DNA of 64,000 nt, from NCBI GenBank assembly GCA_949285935.1, contig CASEAH010000029.1, positions 1 through 64,000 of the forward strand. Direction: 5' to 3'. A program made the translations under genes and the position numbers. Under the pieces are notes generated by a model. The model ran no database searches. It saw nothing but the letters and a program-made list of their open reading frames with translations, and was not told the DNA's origin. This stretch comes from an uncultured Oscillospiraceae bacterium (lineage in GTDB: Bacteria; Bacillota; Clostridia; Oscillospirales; Ruminococcaceae). Positions 17,573 through 27,500 of the stretch are shown one piece after another; position 1 is the stretch's first letter, and each line of letters begins with the position of its first letter.

Positions 17573-17604
17573 AGTGTCTACCCCTTTTGCGTTTTATTAA
17601 CAGA

Positions 17605-17643
17605 TTTATTATAGCACATTCGTTCTCCATGTGCTATAATAAA
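17605..17643. promoter_or_regulatory. Palindromic divergent promoter between rsmA and dCMP deaminase genes
   Basis: A perfect 15-bp inverted repeat, TTTATTATAGCACAT (17605-17619) and ATGTGCTATAATAAA (17629-17643), has a 9-nt centre. Each arm holds an extended -10 box TG-C-TATAAT, one for the plus strand (17635-17640) and one for the minus strand (17608-17613), pointing away from each other. No -35 consensus is present for either, consistent with extended -10 promoters whose upstream regions overlap. Confidence 0.8.
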
Positions 17644-17713
17644 CCTCAAGGACTTTTTGGGTCCGCCGCCAGACAGCGGCAATTCCGCCACCGGCAGAAA
17701 AGAGGGAAACTTC

Positions 17714-18205
17714 ATGAAAAGACGGGACAAAATCAACTATTATCTGGATATTGCGGAAGCCATCGCCGCCCGCAGCACCTGCCTGCGCCGCCATTACGGC
17801 GCCATTGTGGTCCAGAACGATCAGATCATCTCCACCGGATACAGCGGAGCGCCCCGGGGCCGCACCAACTGCTGCGACCTGGGCATCTGCATCCGTAAAG
17901 AACTGAATATCCCCCGGGGTGAACGGTATGAGCTTTGCCGCGGCCTGCACGCCGAAGCCAACGCCATCATCCACGCTCCCCGGCAGGAAATGCTGGGCGC
18001 CACCCTCTTCCTCACCGGTGTGGATGCCCTGACAGGGGAGTATGTCCCTGAAGCCAACTCCTGTGCCATGTGTAAAAAAATGATCATCAACGCAGGCATC
18101 AGCACCGTCATTATCCGGGACAACAAAGAAGATTTCCGTTCCATCAAGGTCTACGATGAATGGGTGGTACGGGATGAGACCCTGGCCGCTGTTATGGCCG
18201 ATTAA
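17714..18205 (+). CDS. dCMP deaminase / cytidine-deoxycytidylate deaminase family protein
   Basis: A 163-residue zinc enzyme that probably converts dCMP to dUMP for thymidylate synthesis. Zinc site: H79-A-E81 in GLHAEANAI and the pair C117/C120 in SCAMCKK. An extra cluster with TNCCDLGICIRKE (residues 51-63) fits the second zinc site of dCMP deaminases and ComEB-type proteins. ATG follows GAGGG at 7-8 nt; the longer open frame upstream runs through the leader and was rejected. Divergent from rsmA. Confidence 0.9.
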   Translation: MKRRDKINYYLDIAEAIAARSTCLRRHYGAIVVQNDQIISTGYSGAPRGRTNCCDLGICIRKELNIPRGERYELCRGLHAEANAIIHAPRQEMLGATLFLTGVDALTGEYVPEANSCAMCKKMIINAGISTVIIRDNKEDFRSIKVYDEWVVRDETLAAVMAD

Positions 18206-18215
18206 ATCTGTTTTT

Positions 18216-18252
18216 CTGTCGCCCTTCCCCGGGGGAGGGCGACAGCTTTTTT
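18216..18252 (+). terminator. Terminator of the dCMP deaminase gene
   Basis: The stem CTGTCGCCCTCCCC-type arm (CTGTCGCCCTTCCCC/GGGGGAGGGCGACAG) is followed by CTTTTTT. Confidence 0.92.
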
Positions 18253-18328
18253 GCTCCTTTTCAGACCGGGTCGCCGGGAAGGCTTTTAAAAACATTTGTG
18301 CGTTTTGCAGGTTTTATACCCGGCAAAA

Positions 18329-18340
18329 TCGTGATATACT
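18329..18340 (+). promoter_or_regulatory. Candidate extended -10 promoter of the tepA operon
   Basis: TGATATACT (TG-n-TATACT, -10 box at 18335-18340) lies about 90 nt upstream of tepA. The -35 position has no good match, so support rests on the extended -10 alone. Confidence 0.45.
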
Positions 18341-18428
18341 ATAAAAAGCACCTCTCTGTCCCCCGGGTATATTTCCGCCGGCGCCGACCACACTATGGAA
18401 GAAACACCATAGAAAAGGAGAAGCGTAT

Positions 18429-19175
18429 ATGAGTCGTAAGGCGGACACAAAAGCCAAAAATTCCCAAGGGGACAGCGGACGTGAAGAGGAGGACGCCGAA
18501 AGCCGGCAGGATCAGATTTTTCAGTCCGGCTCTGTCACCTCCGAGGGCGGACGGCATAAAATCCACTGCCTCACCATTATCGGCCAGGTGGAAGGCCACT
18601 ATATCCTCCCTCCCCAGAACAAAACCACCAAGTACGAGCATGTGATTCCTCAACTGGTGGCCATTGAAGAGGACACTTCCATAGAAGGACTGCTCATCAT
18701 TCTTAACACCGTAGGCGGCGACGTGGAGGCCGGTCTGGCCATTGCGGAGCTGGTGGCCGGAATGAAAACTCCCACTGTCTCCCTCGTTCTCGGGGGCGGC
18801 CACTCCATCGGCGTACCCCTGGCGGTCAGCGCCCGTTATTCCTTTATCGCCCCTTCCGCTACCATGACGGTACATCCTGTGCGGATGAACGGTTTGATGC
18901 TGGGCGTACCTCAGACCCTCTCCTACTTTGACAAAATGCAGGAACGGATCAGCAATTTTGTCTGCCAGAACTCCCGGATCTCTTCAGAACGCTTCCGCAG
19001 CCTGATGATGAATAACGGCGAGCTGGTTATGGATATCGGCACCGTACTGGATGGAGAGGCCGCGGTCTCTGAAGGGCTCATCGACAGCCTGGGCGGCCTG
19101 CGGGAAGCCCTGGCCAAGCTGTATGAAATGATCGAGTCCCAGCCCGCCTCCTCCGGAAAGGAGTCCGCGTCATGA
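18429..19175 (+). CDS. tepA: TepA / ClpP-like peptidase (translocation-enhancing protein family)
   Basis: A 248-residue protein of the ClpP/crotonase superfamily, TepA branch, described in bacilli as aiding protein translocation and processing. The N-terminal 35 residues are charged and probably disordered. The domain then shows [21 protein letters not shown] and [15 protein letters not shown] with the nucleophile serine of the branch, followed by the histidine-containing [14 protein letters not shown] follows AAAGGAGAAG. Its neighbours YlzJ and SpoIIIE/FtsK are the same as in Bacillus subtilis, which strengthens the call. Stop and next start overlap. Confidence 0.88.
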   Translation: MSRKADTKAKNSQGDSGREEEDAESRQDQIFQSGSVTSEGGRHKIHCLTIIGQVEGHYILPPQNKTTKYEHVIPQLVAIEEDTSIEGLLIILNTVGGDVEAGLAIAELVAGMKTPTVSLVLGGGHSIGVPLAVSARYSFIAPSATMTVHPVRMNGLMLGVPQTLSYFDKMQERISNFVCQNSRISSERFRSLMMNNGELVMDIGTVLDGEAAVSEGLIDSLGGLREALAKLYEMIESQPASSGKESAS

Positions 19176-19384
19176 TGTACACCGTTATCCCCCCCGAACT
19201 GCTGGAGGCAGCGCCTGCTCTTTCCCAGGCGGTCTGTGTCCGCTGCCCCTATGGTCTGGTGGAGGGCATCCGCGACGGGAGGGGCGGCGTTACCATCTCC
19301 CGGGTCATCTCCACCGACCCCGCCGCCTATCTGGACCCCCGAATGGCCCCGGGGCAGGTTTGGCCGGAAAGCCCGGACGGCTGA
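19172..19384 (+). CDS. ylzJ: YlzJ-like small protein
   Basis: A 70-residue protein of unknown role starting [11 protein letters not shown] and containing an [18 protein letters not shown] segment. The YT-V-P start and the S-T-D-P block match the YlzJ family, found between tepA and spoIIIE in Bacillus. Its ATG overlaps the tepA stop codon as ATGA, so translation is coupled. Function unknown. Confidence 0.75.
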   Translation: MMYTVIPPELLEAAPALSQAVCVRCPYGLVEGIRDGRGGVTISRVISTDPAAYLDPRMAPGQVWPESPDG

Positions 19385-19442
19385 CTGCCGTCCTCTACAT
19401 ATCTTCTGGTTTTCATTTTCTACATATATTGGAGGAACTGCC

Positions 19443-20333
19443 ATGTCTTACATCAGCGCCATCATCCAGGGACTCATTCAGGGTTTCACCGAATTCCTGC
19501 CCATCTCCAGTTCCGGGCACCTTTCCCTGTTCCAGTATTTTACCGGCCAGAATTCCGAAAGCTCCGTTCTTTTTTCGGTTCTGCTCCACTTTGGTACCCT
19601 GGCCGCTGTAGCCATCGCTTTCTGGCCCACCATCTGGGAGCTGATCCGGGAGGTCTTTGCCTTTCTCCGGGATCTTTTTACCGGGCGTGTCTTTCGCGTC
19701 AAGCCCAACGCCAAACGCCGGATGCTTTTTATGCTCTTTCTTTCCTGCCTGCCGCTGCTGGTGATCCCCTTTGTGCAGGACCAGATCACCTCCCTCAGCT
19801 CCGATGACAGCATCCTGGCAGAGGGAATCGGCTTTTTGCTTACCGCCCTGCTGCTGACCCTGGCTGATCATGTGGTCAAGGGGAACAAAACCGCCAAAAA
19901 CCAGACCCCGGCTGATGCGCTGGCCATCGGCATGGCACAGGCCTGCGCCACCCTGCCGGGCATTTCCCGGTCCGGCTCCACCATCTGCTCCGGGCTGCTT
20001 ATGGGTCTGAGCCGCAGCTACGCGGTAGCCTATTCCTTCATCCTGGGGATGCCTGCCATCCTGGCAGCCGGGCTGCTGGATCTGAAGGATATTCTGGGCG
20101 GTACCGGCGCGGCGGAAAACCTCAGCTGGGGCCCGGCGCTGGTGGGAATGCTGGTGGGAGCCGTTTCCGGCTTTTTTGCCATCAAACTGGTCAACTATAT
20201 CGTAAAATCCGACAAATTTAAGGTCTTTGCTTATTATACCCTGTTTCTGGGGTTGACTGTGGTGGCGCTGGCCATCATAGAAATGGTCACCGACCATGCG
20301 CTGCAAAGCATGGTGGTCTCCCTGCTGAAATAA
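19443..20333 (+). CDS. uppP: Undecaprenyl-diphosphatase UppP (BacA)
   Basis: A 296-residue membrane enzyme that dephosphorylates undecaprenyl diphosphate to recycle the lipid carrier for cell-wall synthesis; overproduction gives bacitracin resistance. Family motifs: QGLIQGFTEFLPISSSGHL at the N-terminus (with the catalytic glutamate pair region), and LPGISRSGSTI in the middle. Eight hydrophobic segments follow. ATG at 19443 has GGAGG at the right spacing; the longer open frame is a shadow of ylzJ. The position between ylzJ and ftsK is a lineage-specific insertion relative to Bacillus. Confidence 0.95.
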   Translation: MSYISAIIQGLIQGFTEFLPISSSGHLSLFQYFTGQNSESSVLFSVLLHFGTLAAVAIAFWPTIWELIREVFAFLRDLFTGRVFRVKPNAKRRMLFMLFLSCLPLLVIPFVQDQITSLSSDDSILAEGIGFLLTALLLTLADHVVKGNKTAKNQTPADALAIGMAQACATLPGISRSGSTICSGLLMGLSRSYAVAYSFILGMPAILAAGLLDLKDILGGTGAAENLSWGPALVGMLVGAVSGFFAIKLVNYIVKSDKFKVFAYYTLFLGLTVVALAIIEMVTDHALQSMVVSLLK

Positions 20334-20384
20334 GCGTTTTTGCCGGCCGCCGCGGCCGAAACCAAAGGAGTGTTGAAAGTATCT

Positions 20385-23111
20385 ATGGCAACCAAGCGTA
20401 AAACCACTGCCCGGTCCGGCTCCCGGTCTGGCTCCAAACGCCGGATGACCAAAAAGGAGCGTCAGGCCCGCAACCAGATGTATGCTGTTCTTCTCTTCGC
20501 CCTGGGCATTCTTCTGTTTTGCCTGGCGGTGGTGGAAGGCGGCGGGGTCTGGAACGCCCTTCATGGCTTTCTGCTGGGCTGCTTCAGCTGGTGTGCCTTT
20601 CTGGTGGGCCCCATTGTCGTCTACACAGCGGTGATGATCGCCATGGACCAAACCGATTATCCCATCGCCGCCAAAGTGATCTCCTGCTGTATCTTGCTGC
20701 TTCTCTTCTCCGGCGCTTCCCAGATCTTCCACCAGGAGATCCCTCAGGGCAATCTGTGGAAAATGACGCAGGCCCTCTACGCAGACGGGACCCATTTTGT
20801 GGGCGGTGGGGCGGTAGCCATGCTGGTGGGTGTCCCCTTGCTGAAATGGCTGGAATTTTCCGGAGCCGCCATCACCATTGTGCTGTTGATTTTTGTGATG
20901 CTGATGCTTCTTTCCGGAAGCACCCTGATGGGCCTTTACCGCAAAACCATTGTGGAACCGGTCAAAAAAATGGAGGAAGTGTATACCAGTGCGGTGGAGA
21001 GCCGCCCTGCGTCCGCTCCCCGCTTCAACATTGACGTGGACCTGGATGGCGAAGCCATTCCCAAGAGGCAGACCGCCCGGGAACGGAAGGCTGCGGAAAA
21101 GGCCCGGGCCGAGCAGGAGGCCCAGGCGGCACGGGATAAGCTTATCAGCGCGGCACAGAATCTGGACACTCCGGTGCCCCGGGGTAAAACGGCTTCTTCC
21201 CGGCAGAATGCCGGAGGCGCTTTTGATTACGACAAGGCAGTCCCGCCTCAGGAGACCTATCAGCCGCGCACCAGTACCCCCAAGGCTCCCCCTGTCCCGC
21301 CTGTTTCTTCCCCTGCACCGGCTCCTGCGGCACCAGCTCCTGCGGCGCCGCCTGCATCCTCCGGTACCGCAGCTTCCGGGACGACTCCCGCCTCTGTACA
21401 TACTCCCGACCTGGACGCCATTATTACCCGGGCGGTTTCCGGAGAAAGCCGGGTGCCCACCCCCGTCATCGACACCCCGGATGGCATGCTGGGCTTTGGG
21501 GAAAAAGCTTCAGGGGCCTCTTTACCCGCTTCCGGCCTGGCCGGAAGCCCGTCCGCTCCTGCCCCCGAACCCGCCGCAGCTGCCACCGCTTCCCCGGCGG
21601 CAGAAACCGCTCTTCCTCAGGAGCCCCAAATCCTGCGTCCCCAATATTCGTACCCGCCGCTGGATCTGCTGGATATGGGCAAGCAGCTGCCCAGCGGAGA
21701 CACCACCAAGGAACTGAAGGCCAACGCCGACCGTCTGGTAGATACCCTCAAAAGCTTCGGCGTTCAGACCCGCATCGTGGATATTTCCCGGGGGCCCGCC
21801 GTTACCCGGTATGAGCTTCAGCCCTCTGCCGGGGTAAAAATCAGCCGCATCACCAATCTGGCCGATGACATTGCCCTGAACCTGGCCGCTGCCGGTGTGC
21901 GTATTGAGGCTCCCATTCCCAATAAGGCCGCCATCGGCATCGAGGTCCCCAACAAGATCGTTTCTGCCGTCTCCATTCGGGAGGTCTTGGATTCCGGAGC
22001 CTTCCAGGGCGCTGCCAGCAAGCTTACCGTGGCCCTGGGACGGGATATTTCCGGCGCCATTACGGTGGCGGATATCGGTAAGATGCCCCATATTCTCATT
22101 GCCGGCGCCACCGGCAGCGGAAAGTCCGTCTGCATCAATTCCATTATCATCAGCCTGCTGTACAAGGCAGGACCGGAAGAGGTCAAGCTGCTGATGATCG
22201 ACCCCAAAGTGGTGGAACTGGGCGGCTACAACGGTGTTCCCCATCTTCTTTCTCCTGTGGTCACCGATCCTAAAAAAGCCGCCGGAGCCCTCTGCACCAT
22301 GGTGGGCGAGATGCTCAAGCGCTACAAGCTTTTTGCCGATACCGGCGTCCGGGATCTGTCCGCCTATAACCGCCTGGCCGAAAACGATCCCCAGCTGGAA
22401 AAGCTGCCCCAGATCGTCATTATCATCGACGAGCTGGCCGACCTGATGATGGCCGCTCCCAAAGACGTGGAGGACTACATCTGCCGGCTGGCCCAAATGG
22501 CCCGTGCGGCGGGGATGCATCTGGTCATTGCTACCCAGCGTCCCTCGGTGGACGTCATCACCGGCCTTATCAAGGCCAATATTCCCAGTCGTATCTCCTT
22601 TGCAGTCTCCTCCCAGGTGGACAGCCGTACCATCCTGGACATGGGCGGTGCTGAAAAACTTCTGGGCCGGGGCGATATGCTCTTTTCGCCTGTGGGCAGC
22701 TCTAAACCCACCCGCGTGCAGGGATGCTTTGTCACCGACGCTGAGGTGGAGCGTGTGGTAAGCTTTATTAAAGAGAGCTCCACCGCCCAGTATGACCAGC
22801 AGCTGATGGACGAGATCGAGCGCAATGCCGCGGCGCAGAAAACCAAAGGCGCCGGCGGAGGCGGAAGTGAAGGCGGCGACGATGACAGCGACGAACTCAT
22901 CGACGCGGCCATTGACGCGGTCGTGGAGGCGGGACAAGCCTCCACCTCTCTGCTGCAGCGGCGTCTGAAGGTAGGTTATGCCCGGGCCGCGCGGCTGGTG
23001 GATGAAATGGAGCAGAGGGGCGTGGTGGGGCCCTTTGAAGGCAGTAAGCCCCGCCAGGTACTTCTTTCCAAGGATCGATGGTACGAAATGAAGCTGAACA
23101 AAGGCGACTGA
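20385..23111 (+). CDS. spoIIIE: DNA translocase FtsK/SpoIIIE
   Basis: A 908-residue hexameric DNA pump that clears chromosome from the division or sporulation septum. Order: basic N-tail, four membrane segments (about 25-190), an Ala/Pro-rich linker (about 280-420), alpha and beta RecA-like motor domains with Walker [10 protein letters not shown] (about 573-581) and Walker [14 protein letters not shown], and a C-terminal gamma winged-helix (about 835-908, [20 protein letters not shown]) that reads the KOPS/SRS polarity sequences. The clostridial block tepA-ylzJ-X-ftsK favours SpoIIIE as name. AAAGGAG is 14 nt before the ATG, unusually far; in-frame GTG and TTG codons closer to it could be the real start. 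Confidence 0.95.
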   Translation: MATKRKTTARSGSRSGSKRRMTKKERQARNQMYAVLLFALGILLFCLAVVEGGGVWNALHGFLLGCFSWCAFLVGPIVVYTAVMIAMDQTDYPIAAKVISCCILLLLFSGASQIFHQEIPQGNLWKMTQALYADGTHFVGGGAVAMLVGVPLLKWLEFSGAAITIVLLIFVMLMLLSGSTLMGLYRKTIVEPVKKMEEVYTSAVESRPASAPRFNIDVDLDGEAIPKRQTARERKAAEKARAEQEAQAARDKLISAAQNLDTPVPRGKTASSRQNAGGAFDYDKAVPPQETYQPRTSTPKAPPVPPVSSPAPAPAAPAPAAPPASSGTAASGTTPASVHTPDLDAIITRAVSGESRVPTPVIDTPDGMLGFGEKASGASLPASGLAGSPSAPAPEPAAAATASPAAETALPQEPQILRPQYSYPPLDLLDMGKQLPSGDTTKELKANADRLVDTLKSFGVQTRIVDISRGPAVTRYELQPSAGVKISRITNLADDIALNLAAAGVRIEAPIPNKAAIGIEVPNKIVSAVSIREVLDSGAFQGAASKLTVALGRDISGAITVADIGKMPHILIAGATGSGKSVCINSIIISLLYKAGPEEVKLLMIDPKVVELGGYNGVPHLLSPVVTDPKKAAGALCTMVGEMLKRYKLFADTGVRDLSAYNRLAENDPQLEKLPQIVIIIDELADLMMAAPKDVEDYICRLAQMARAAGMHLVIATQRPSVDVITGLIKANIPSRISFAVSSQVDSRTILDMGGAEKLLGRGDMLFSPVGSSKPTRVQGCFVTDAEVERVVSFIKESSTAQYDQQLMDEIERNAAAQKTKGAGGGGSEGGDDDSDELIDAAIDAVVEAGQASTSLLQRRLKVGYARAARLVDEMEQRGVVGPFEGSKPRQVLLSKDRWYEMKLNKGD

Positions 23112-23318
23112 AGCTTGTCCCCTGCAGCAGGGGCTGCCGGCGCTTTGGAGAGCTTGCCTGTTTTTCCAGCGCGGCCGCCCGGCCATCTGCGGGAGCTGCC
23201 GTTGCTTTGGCTGTTTCAGCGTTTCGATCTCCCTGCCCTATGAGATAAATCATCCATGGATCGTATCTGAATTTTGGCGGGAGCCATATCATTTCTAATA
23301 CAATTGAGGGATATTACA

Positions 23319-25256
23319 TTGAGTTTTTTGCCTGTTACCAAAGAAGAAATCCAGGCTCTGGGTTGGGATGTTCCCGACTTTGTCTGTGTTACCGGCGACG
23401 CCTATGTGGATCACCCCAGCTTTGGGGTAGCCATCATTTCACGCCTGCTGGAAAGCCAAGGCTACAAAGTGGCCGTATTGGCCCAGCCCCGATTTGATTC
23501 TCCGGTGGACTTTACCCGCTTCGGCAGGCCCCGGTATGCTTTTCTGGTTTCCGGCGGCAACATCGACAGCATGGTGGCTCACTACACCGCTGCCCGCCGC
23601 CGCCGCAGCGACGATGCCTACTCCCCCGGCAACAAAGCCGGGCTGCGTCCCGACCGCGCCTGTACCGTTTACGCCCGGCTGGCCCGGGAAGCCTATCCCG
23701 ATCTGCCGGTGATCATCGGCGGTCTGGAAGCTTCCCTGCGCCGCTTTGCCCACTACGATTACTGGGCGGATGAGGTTTTGCCCTCCATCCTGGTGGACAG
23801 CGGCGCCGACCTGCTTGCCTTTGGCATGGGAGAGCATCAGATGACCGAGATTGCCCGGCGTTTTGCCCTGGGCATGGGGCCGGAGGATATGCACGACATC
23901 CGGGGGGTCTGTTATCTTGCCGATCTGGACGCTCCCGTTCCTGACGGAGCGATAAGCTGCGCCAGCTTCCATCGGGTCAAGGAAGACAAAAAAGCGTATG
24001 CACGGGCGGCCAAGATCCAGCTGGAAGAGCAGGATGCGGTCTACGGTCAAACCATCGTTCAGAAACACGGGGACCGTCTGCTGATCCAGAATCCACCTTC
24101 CCTTCCCCTCACCACGGAGGAACTGGATGCGGTAGCGGCTCTCCCCTACGAGCGGTATTATCACCCGTCCTATGAGGCATTGGGGGGAGTTAAGGCCATT
24201 GAGGAGGTGGAGTTTTCCATCATCCACAACCGCGGCTGCTATGGAGCCTGCGGATTCTGTTCCATTGCCTTCCATCAGGGAAGATTTGTCACCGCACGCA
24301 GCCATGAATCGGTGTTGGCAGAAGCCCGGAGCTTTGTCCGCAATCCCCGGTTCAAGGGCTACATTCACGATGTGGGCGGCCCTACTGCCAATTTTCGGGG
24401 ACCAGCCTGCGCCAAACAGGAAAAAGCCGGCGTCTGCCGGGGCAAGCGATGCCTGGCTCCGTCGGTTTGTCCCGCCGTCAAGGCCAACCACGAGGACTAC
24501 CTGGCTTTGCTCCGGAAGCTGCGGGCCATTCCCGGAATCCGCAAGGTTTTTGTCCGCAGCGGTCTGCGCTTTGATTACATAAATGCCGACCCCAGTGATG
24601 AATTCCTCCGGGAACTCATCCAGTACCATATCAGCGGACAGCTCAAGGTGGCTCCGGAGCATTGCGCCCCGGAGGTACTGCGGCGGATGGGCAAGCCGCC
24701 TATTTCGGTCTACAATAAGTTTGCCAAAAACTTTTACGCCGCTACCCGCCGGGCGGGCAAAGAGCAATATCTGGTTCCCTACCTCATGTCCTCTCATCCC
24801 GGCAGCACCATGGCGCAGGCGGTGGAGCTGGCCTTATGGCTGAAAGAAAACCACATCCGTCCGGAGCAGGTACAGGATTTTTATCCCACCCCCGGTACTG
24901 CCTCCACCTGCATGTTCTACACTTCCATTGACCCATACACCATGGAGCATGTCTATGTGCCTACCGATCCTTATGAAAAAAAATTGCAGCGCACCCTGCT
25001 GCAATATTTTAAACCGGAAAACCGCCGACTGGTCATTGAAGCCCTGGTGCGCGCGGGCCGGGAGGATCTGATCGGGCACGGCCCGGGATGCCTGGTTCAG
25101 CCGGATCGGGAGTATCTGGAAAGCCGCCGGGCGGCCGCTGTCCGTTCCCGCAGTAAAACCGGGGCTGAGCGGAAGAACTCCCCGGCCTCTCCCCGGCGGG
25201 GAGCCGGAAAACGGCAGGGCAGCTCCCCGGCCAAAAAGAGAGGGGGCCGCACATGA
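23319..25256 (+). CDS. YgiQ-family radical SAM protein
   Basis: A 645-residue radical SAM protein of the YgiQ type (UPF0313). A cobalamin-binding-like N-terminal part precedes the radical SAM core, whose cluster motif is RGCYGACGFCS with cysteines near 307, 311 and 314. DVGGPTANFRGP, APEHCAPEVL and YLMSSHPGST are conserved blocks of the family. The C-terminal 35 residues are a basic, Ser/Pro/Arg/Lys-rich tail. Function of YgiQ proteins is unknown. TTG at 23319 was chosen because GAGGG lies 8 nt upstream and the sequence then begins SFLPVTKEEI, the usual N-terminus. Its stop overlaps the start of the next gene (ATGA). Confidence 0.92.
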   Translation: MSFLPVTKEEIQALGWDVPDFVCVTGDAYVDHPSFGVAIISRLLESQGYKVAVLAQPRFDSPVDFTRFGRPRYAFLVSGGNIDSMVAHYTAARRRRSDDAYSPGNKAGLRPDRACTVYARLAREAYPDLPVIIGGLEASLRRFAHYDYWADEVLPSILVDSGADLLAFGMGEHQMTEIARRFALGMGPEDMHDIRGVCYLADLDAPVPDGAISCASFHRVKEDKKAYARAAKIQLEEQDAVYGQTIVQKHGDRLLIQNPPSLPLTTEELDAVAALPYERYYHPSYEALGGVKAIEEVEFSIIHNRGCYGACGFCSIAFHQGRFVTARSHESVLAEARSFVRNPRFKGYIHDVGGPTANFRGPACAKQEKAGVCRGKRCLAPSVCPAVKANHEDYLALLRKLRAIPGIRKVFVRSGLRFDYINADPSDEFLRELIQYHISGQLKVAPEHCAPEVLRRMGKPPISVYNKFAKNFYAATRRAGKEQYLVPYLMSSHPGSTMAQAVELALWLKENHIRPEQVQDFYPTPGTASTCMFYTSIDPYTMEHVYVPTDPYEKKLQRTLLQYFKPENRRLVIEALVRAGREDLIGHGPGCLVQPDREYLESRRAAAVRSRSKTGAERKNSPASPRRGAGKRQGSSPAKKRGGRT

Positions 25257-26296
25257 GCCGGCGCAGAGGTTCCCGAAATACAATTGCCCAGCGTATTTTT
25301 CTCACAGTTGCGGCAGTGATCCTTACCGGCGGCATCTGGTACTTTTCCGGGGCTGGCATTCCCCTGGAGGAAGCCTCCAGCCTGGCTCAGGAAGTCTTGG
25401 GGACCGCTGGAGAACAGTGGGATCAGCTCAAAGATTTTTCGGAAGATTTGTCCATCCCAGGCAAGGCCTCTCCCCATCCGGACGCAGGAGAGCTCTCCCT
25501 GGACGCATCCATCCCGGAGGGGTCGGTGCGTGTCCATGTGCTGAATGTTGGGCAGGCGCTTTCTGTCCTGATTCAGACTCCTCAGGCCAACGTCCTCATT
25601 GACGGCGGCGAAAATGATACCGCCCCTGATACAACAGGCTACCTTCAGGAGCAGGGCGTGACCCGTCTGGATCTGGTATTCAACACCCATCCCCACTACG
25701 ATCACTACGGCGGCCTGCGTACCATCATGGGAGAGATTCCCGCCGATGCCTACATTACCCCGGATCTTCCTGAGGATCAGGTGCCTACTACCGCTTCCTA
25801 TGAAAAGCTGCTGGACTTTCTGGCGGAAAGCGACACCTCAGTAAAACCGGCCCGGACAGGCACCCAGTATGATCTGGGCGGAGACGTCACCCTCACGCTT
25901 TTGGGGCCCGTAGGGACTTACGATGACCTGAATAACTGGAGCCTGGTACTGCGTCTGGACTGCGGGGACCGTTCCTTTATCATTCCGGGAGACATTGAAA
26001 ATAAAGCAGAGCGGGATCTGCTGGAAAGCGGTGCGGAACTTTCCTGCGATGTGCTGGTACTGCCCCACCATGGCAGCAGCACCTCCATTTTGGGAGATTT
26101 TGTCCGGGCGGCAAGCCCCGCTTACGGCGTGATCTCCTGCGGCAAAAACAACGACTACGGCCATCCCCATCAGGAGACCCTCAATCTGTATCAGAAGCTG
26201 GGAACCCAGCTTTTCCGCACCGATGAGGACGGGACCATCGTCTTTGAAACCGATGGCGAATCGTTGGAGGTTTGCACTCTGGGAGCGGCCGCCTGA
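25253..26296 (+). CDS. ComEC-like metallo-beta-lactamase-fold hydrolase, membrane-anchored
   Basis: A 347-residue exported protein. A basic N-terminus and one hydrophobic segment (about 14-33) form a signal anchor, followed by a spacer and a metallo-beta-lactamase domain like the C-terminal part of ComEC/Rec2. The metal site is NTHPHYDHYGG (H-x-H-x-D-H near 146-151), with IPGDIE and LPHHGSS further on. Such secreted proteins may act as nucleases on extracellular DNA, but the substrate is unproven. The gene overlaps ygiQ by ATGA and precedes a DUF3006 gene, a combination repeatedly seen in Firmicutes. Confidence 0.85.
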   Translation: MSRRRGSRNTIAQRIFLTVAAVILTGGIWYFSGAGIPLEEASSLAQEVLGTAGEQWDQLKDFSEDLSIPGKASPHPDAGELSLDASIPEGSVRVHVLNVGQALSVLIQTPQANVLIDGGENDTAPDTTGYLQEQGVTRLDLVFNTHPHYDHYGGLRTIMGEIPADAYITPDLPEDQVPTTASYEKLLDFLAESDTSVKPARTGTQYDLGGDVTLTLLGPVGTYDDLNNWSLVLRLDCGDRSFIIPGDIENKAERDLLESGAELSCDVLVLPHHGSSTSILGDFVRAASPAYGVISCGKNNDYGHPHQETLNLYQKLGTQLFRTDEDGTIVFETDGESLEVCTLGAAA

Positions 26297-26333
26297 AATA
26301 CAGGCTCTGCATACATAAAAAGGAGGGTTATCC

Positions 26334-26552
26334 ATGCTGATTATCGACCGTTTTGAAGGCGAGTACGCCGTTTGTGAGGAGGATGCGGAGGGAAAATTCC
26401 GCCGGATCCCCAAAGTTCTGCTCCCCACAGGCGTGCGGGAAGGCGATTGCCTGATCCCGGCGCCGGATGGAGAATACCGGATCGACGCGGCAGAAACCCT
26501 CCGCCGCAGAGCCGAGATCAAACGCCGGCTGGATAATCTGTATCAGCGCTGA
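26334..26552 (+). CDS. DUF3006 domain protein
   Basis: A 72-residue protein that starts IIDRFEGEYAVCEED and carries LLPTGVREGDCL, both typical of DUF3006. No signal or membrane segment. It follows AAGGAGG and lies 37 nt after the ComEC-like gene, its usual partner. Function unknown. Confidence 0.85.
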   Translation: MLIIDRFEGEYAVCEEDAEGKFRRIPKVLLPTGVREGDCLIPAPDGEYRIDAAETLRRRAEIKRRLDNLYQR

Positions 26553-26570
26553 AGACAGGAGGACACACTG

Positions 26571-27455
26571 ATGGAAAATGGTTTTAACGGATTTAATCCC
26601 GGTGGGCAGCCGGTCCCGCCCAAGGCAGGCGGATTTTTCAAAAAAATGGGGCGCGGATTTGTAATTGTTGTGGCTGTTGTGGCAGTTCTGGTAATTGCTT
26701 CCGCCTCCTTTACGGTGGTGGAAGAGGGCTTTATCGGAGTCAAATATCAGTTTGGTAAAATTGTGGACGCAAACCTCACCGCCGGTCTCAATTTTAAGAT
26801 CCCCTTTGTAGAGACCATCTCCCGTGTTGACGTGCGGGAACAGATGTATGAAACTTCCACCACTGCCTACACCAAGGATACCCAGACCGTGGAAAATATC
26901 CAGGTCAAACTTAACTATCTGTACGATAAGGGCGAGCTGGAAAATCTGATCCGTAACGTGGGGATCCTGAATGTGGAAAGCAAGCTGATTATCCCTCAGG
27001 TTCAGTCGGTGATGAAAAACGAAATCGGTCAGGTAAAGGCGGAAGAGCTTGTCCAGAGCCGTACCGTCGTGCAGGAAAACATCGAGGAGAAACTGAGGGA
27101 AGAACTGGGCGCCAGCGGTATTCTTGTGGTTTCCTTTGCCATTGAGAACATTGACTTTGAGGATGGCTTTGAGGAAGCCATCCGGGCCAAAGTGGTGGCG
27201 GAACAGGATGCGCTGAAAATGCAGAACAAAACCAAGGAAAAGGAAGAAGAAGCCCGGCAGATGGTCATTGCCGCCGAAGCTGAAGCTGAAAGTTCCAAAA
27301 TCCGTGCCGATGCCGAAGCCTACGCCATTGAAGCCATCCAGAAGCAGCTGCAGGCAAGCCCCGAATACATAGAACTGCAAAAAGTCCAGAAATGGGACGG
27401 CAAATATCCCCAGGTAATGGGCAACAATGTCAATCCCTTTGTAACATTGGAATAA
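26571..27455 (+). CDS. SPFH/Band 7 (prohibitin-type) membrane protein
   Basis: A 294-residue membrane scaffold of the stomatin/prohibitin type. A short Gly/Pro-rich N-tail precedes one membrane helix (about 28-48, VIVVAVVAVLVIASASF), then the SPFH domain (VVEEGFIGVKYQFGKI to about 190) and a long coiled coil rich in Ala and Glu (AEAEAESSKIRADAEAYA). These proteins organise membrane microdomains; specific role unknown. ATG follows ACAGGAGG. Last gene before a strong terminator. Confidence 0.9.
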   Translation: MENGFNGFNPGGQPVPPKAGGFFKKMGRGFVIVVAVVAVLVIASASFTVVEEGFIGVKYQFGKIVDANLTAGLNFKIPFVETISRVDVREQMYETSTTAYTKDTQTVENIQVKLNYLYDKGELENLIRNVGILNVESKLIIPQVQSVMKNEIGQVKAEELVQSRTVVQENIEEKLREELGASGILVVSFAIENIDFEDGFEEAIRAKVVAEQDALKMQNKTKEKEEEARQMVIAAEAEAESSKIRADAEAYAIEAIQKQLQASPEYIELQKVQKWDGKYPQVMGNNVNPFVTLE

Positions 27456-27462
27456 ACCTTTT

Positions 27463-27500
27463 CGGCTGTCTCCGTTTTGCAATGGAGGCAGCCGTTTTTT
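27463..27500 (+). terminator. Terminator after the SPFH gene
   Basis: CGGCTGTCTCC pairs with GGAGGCAGCCG (one mismatch) and is followed by six T residues. Confidence 0.9.
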
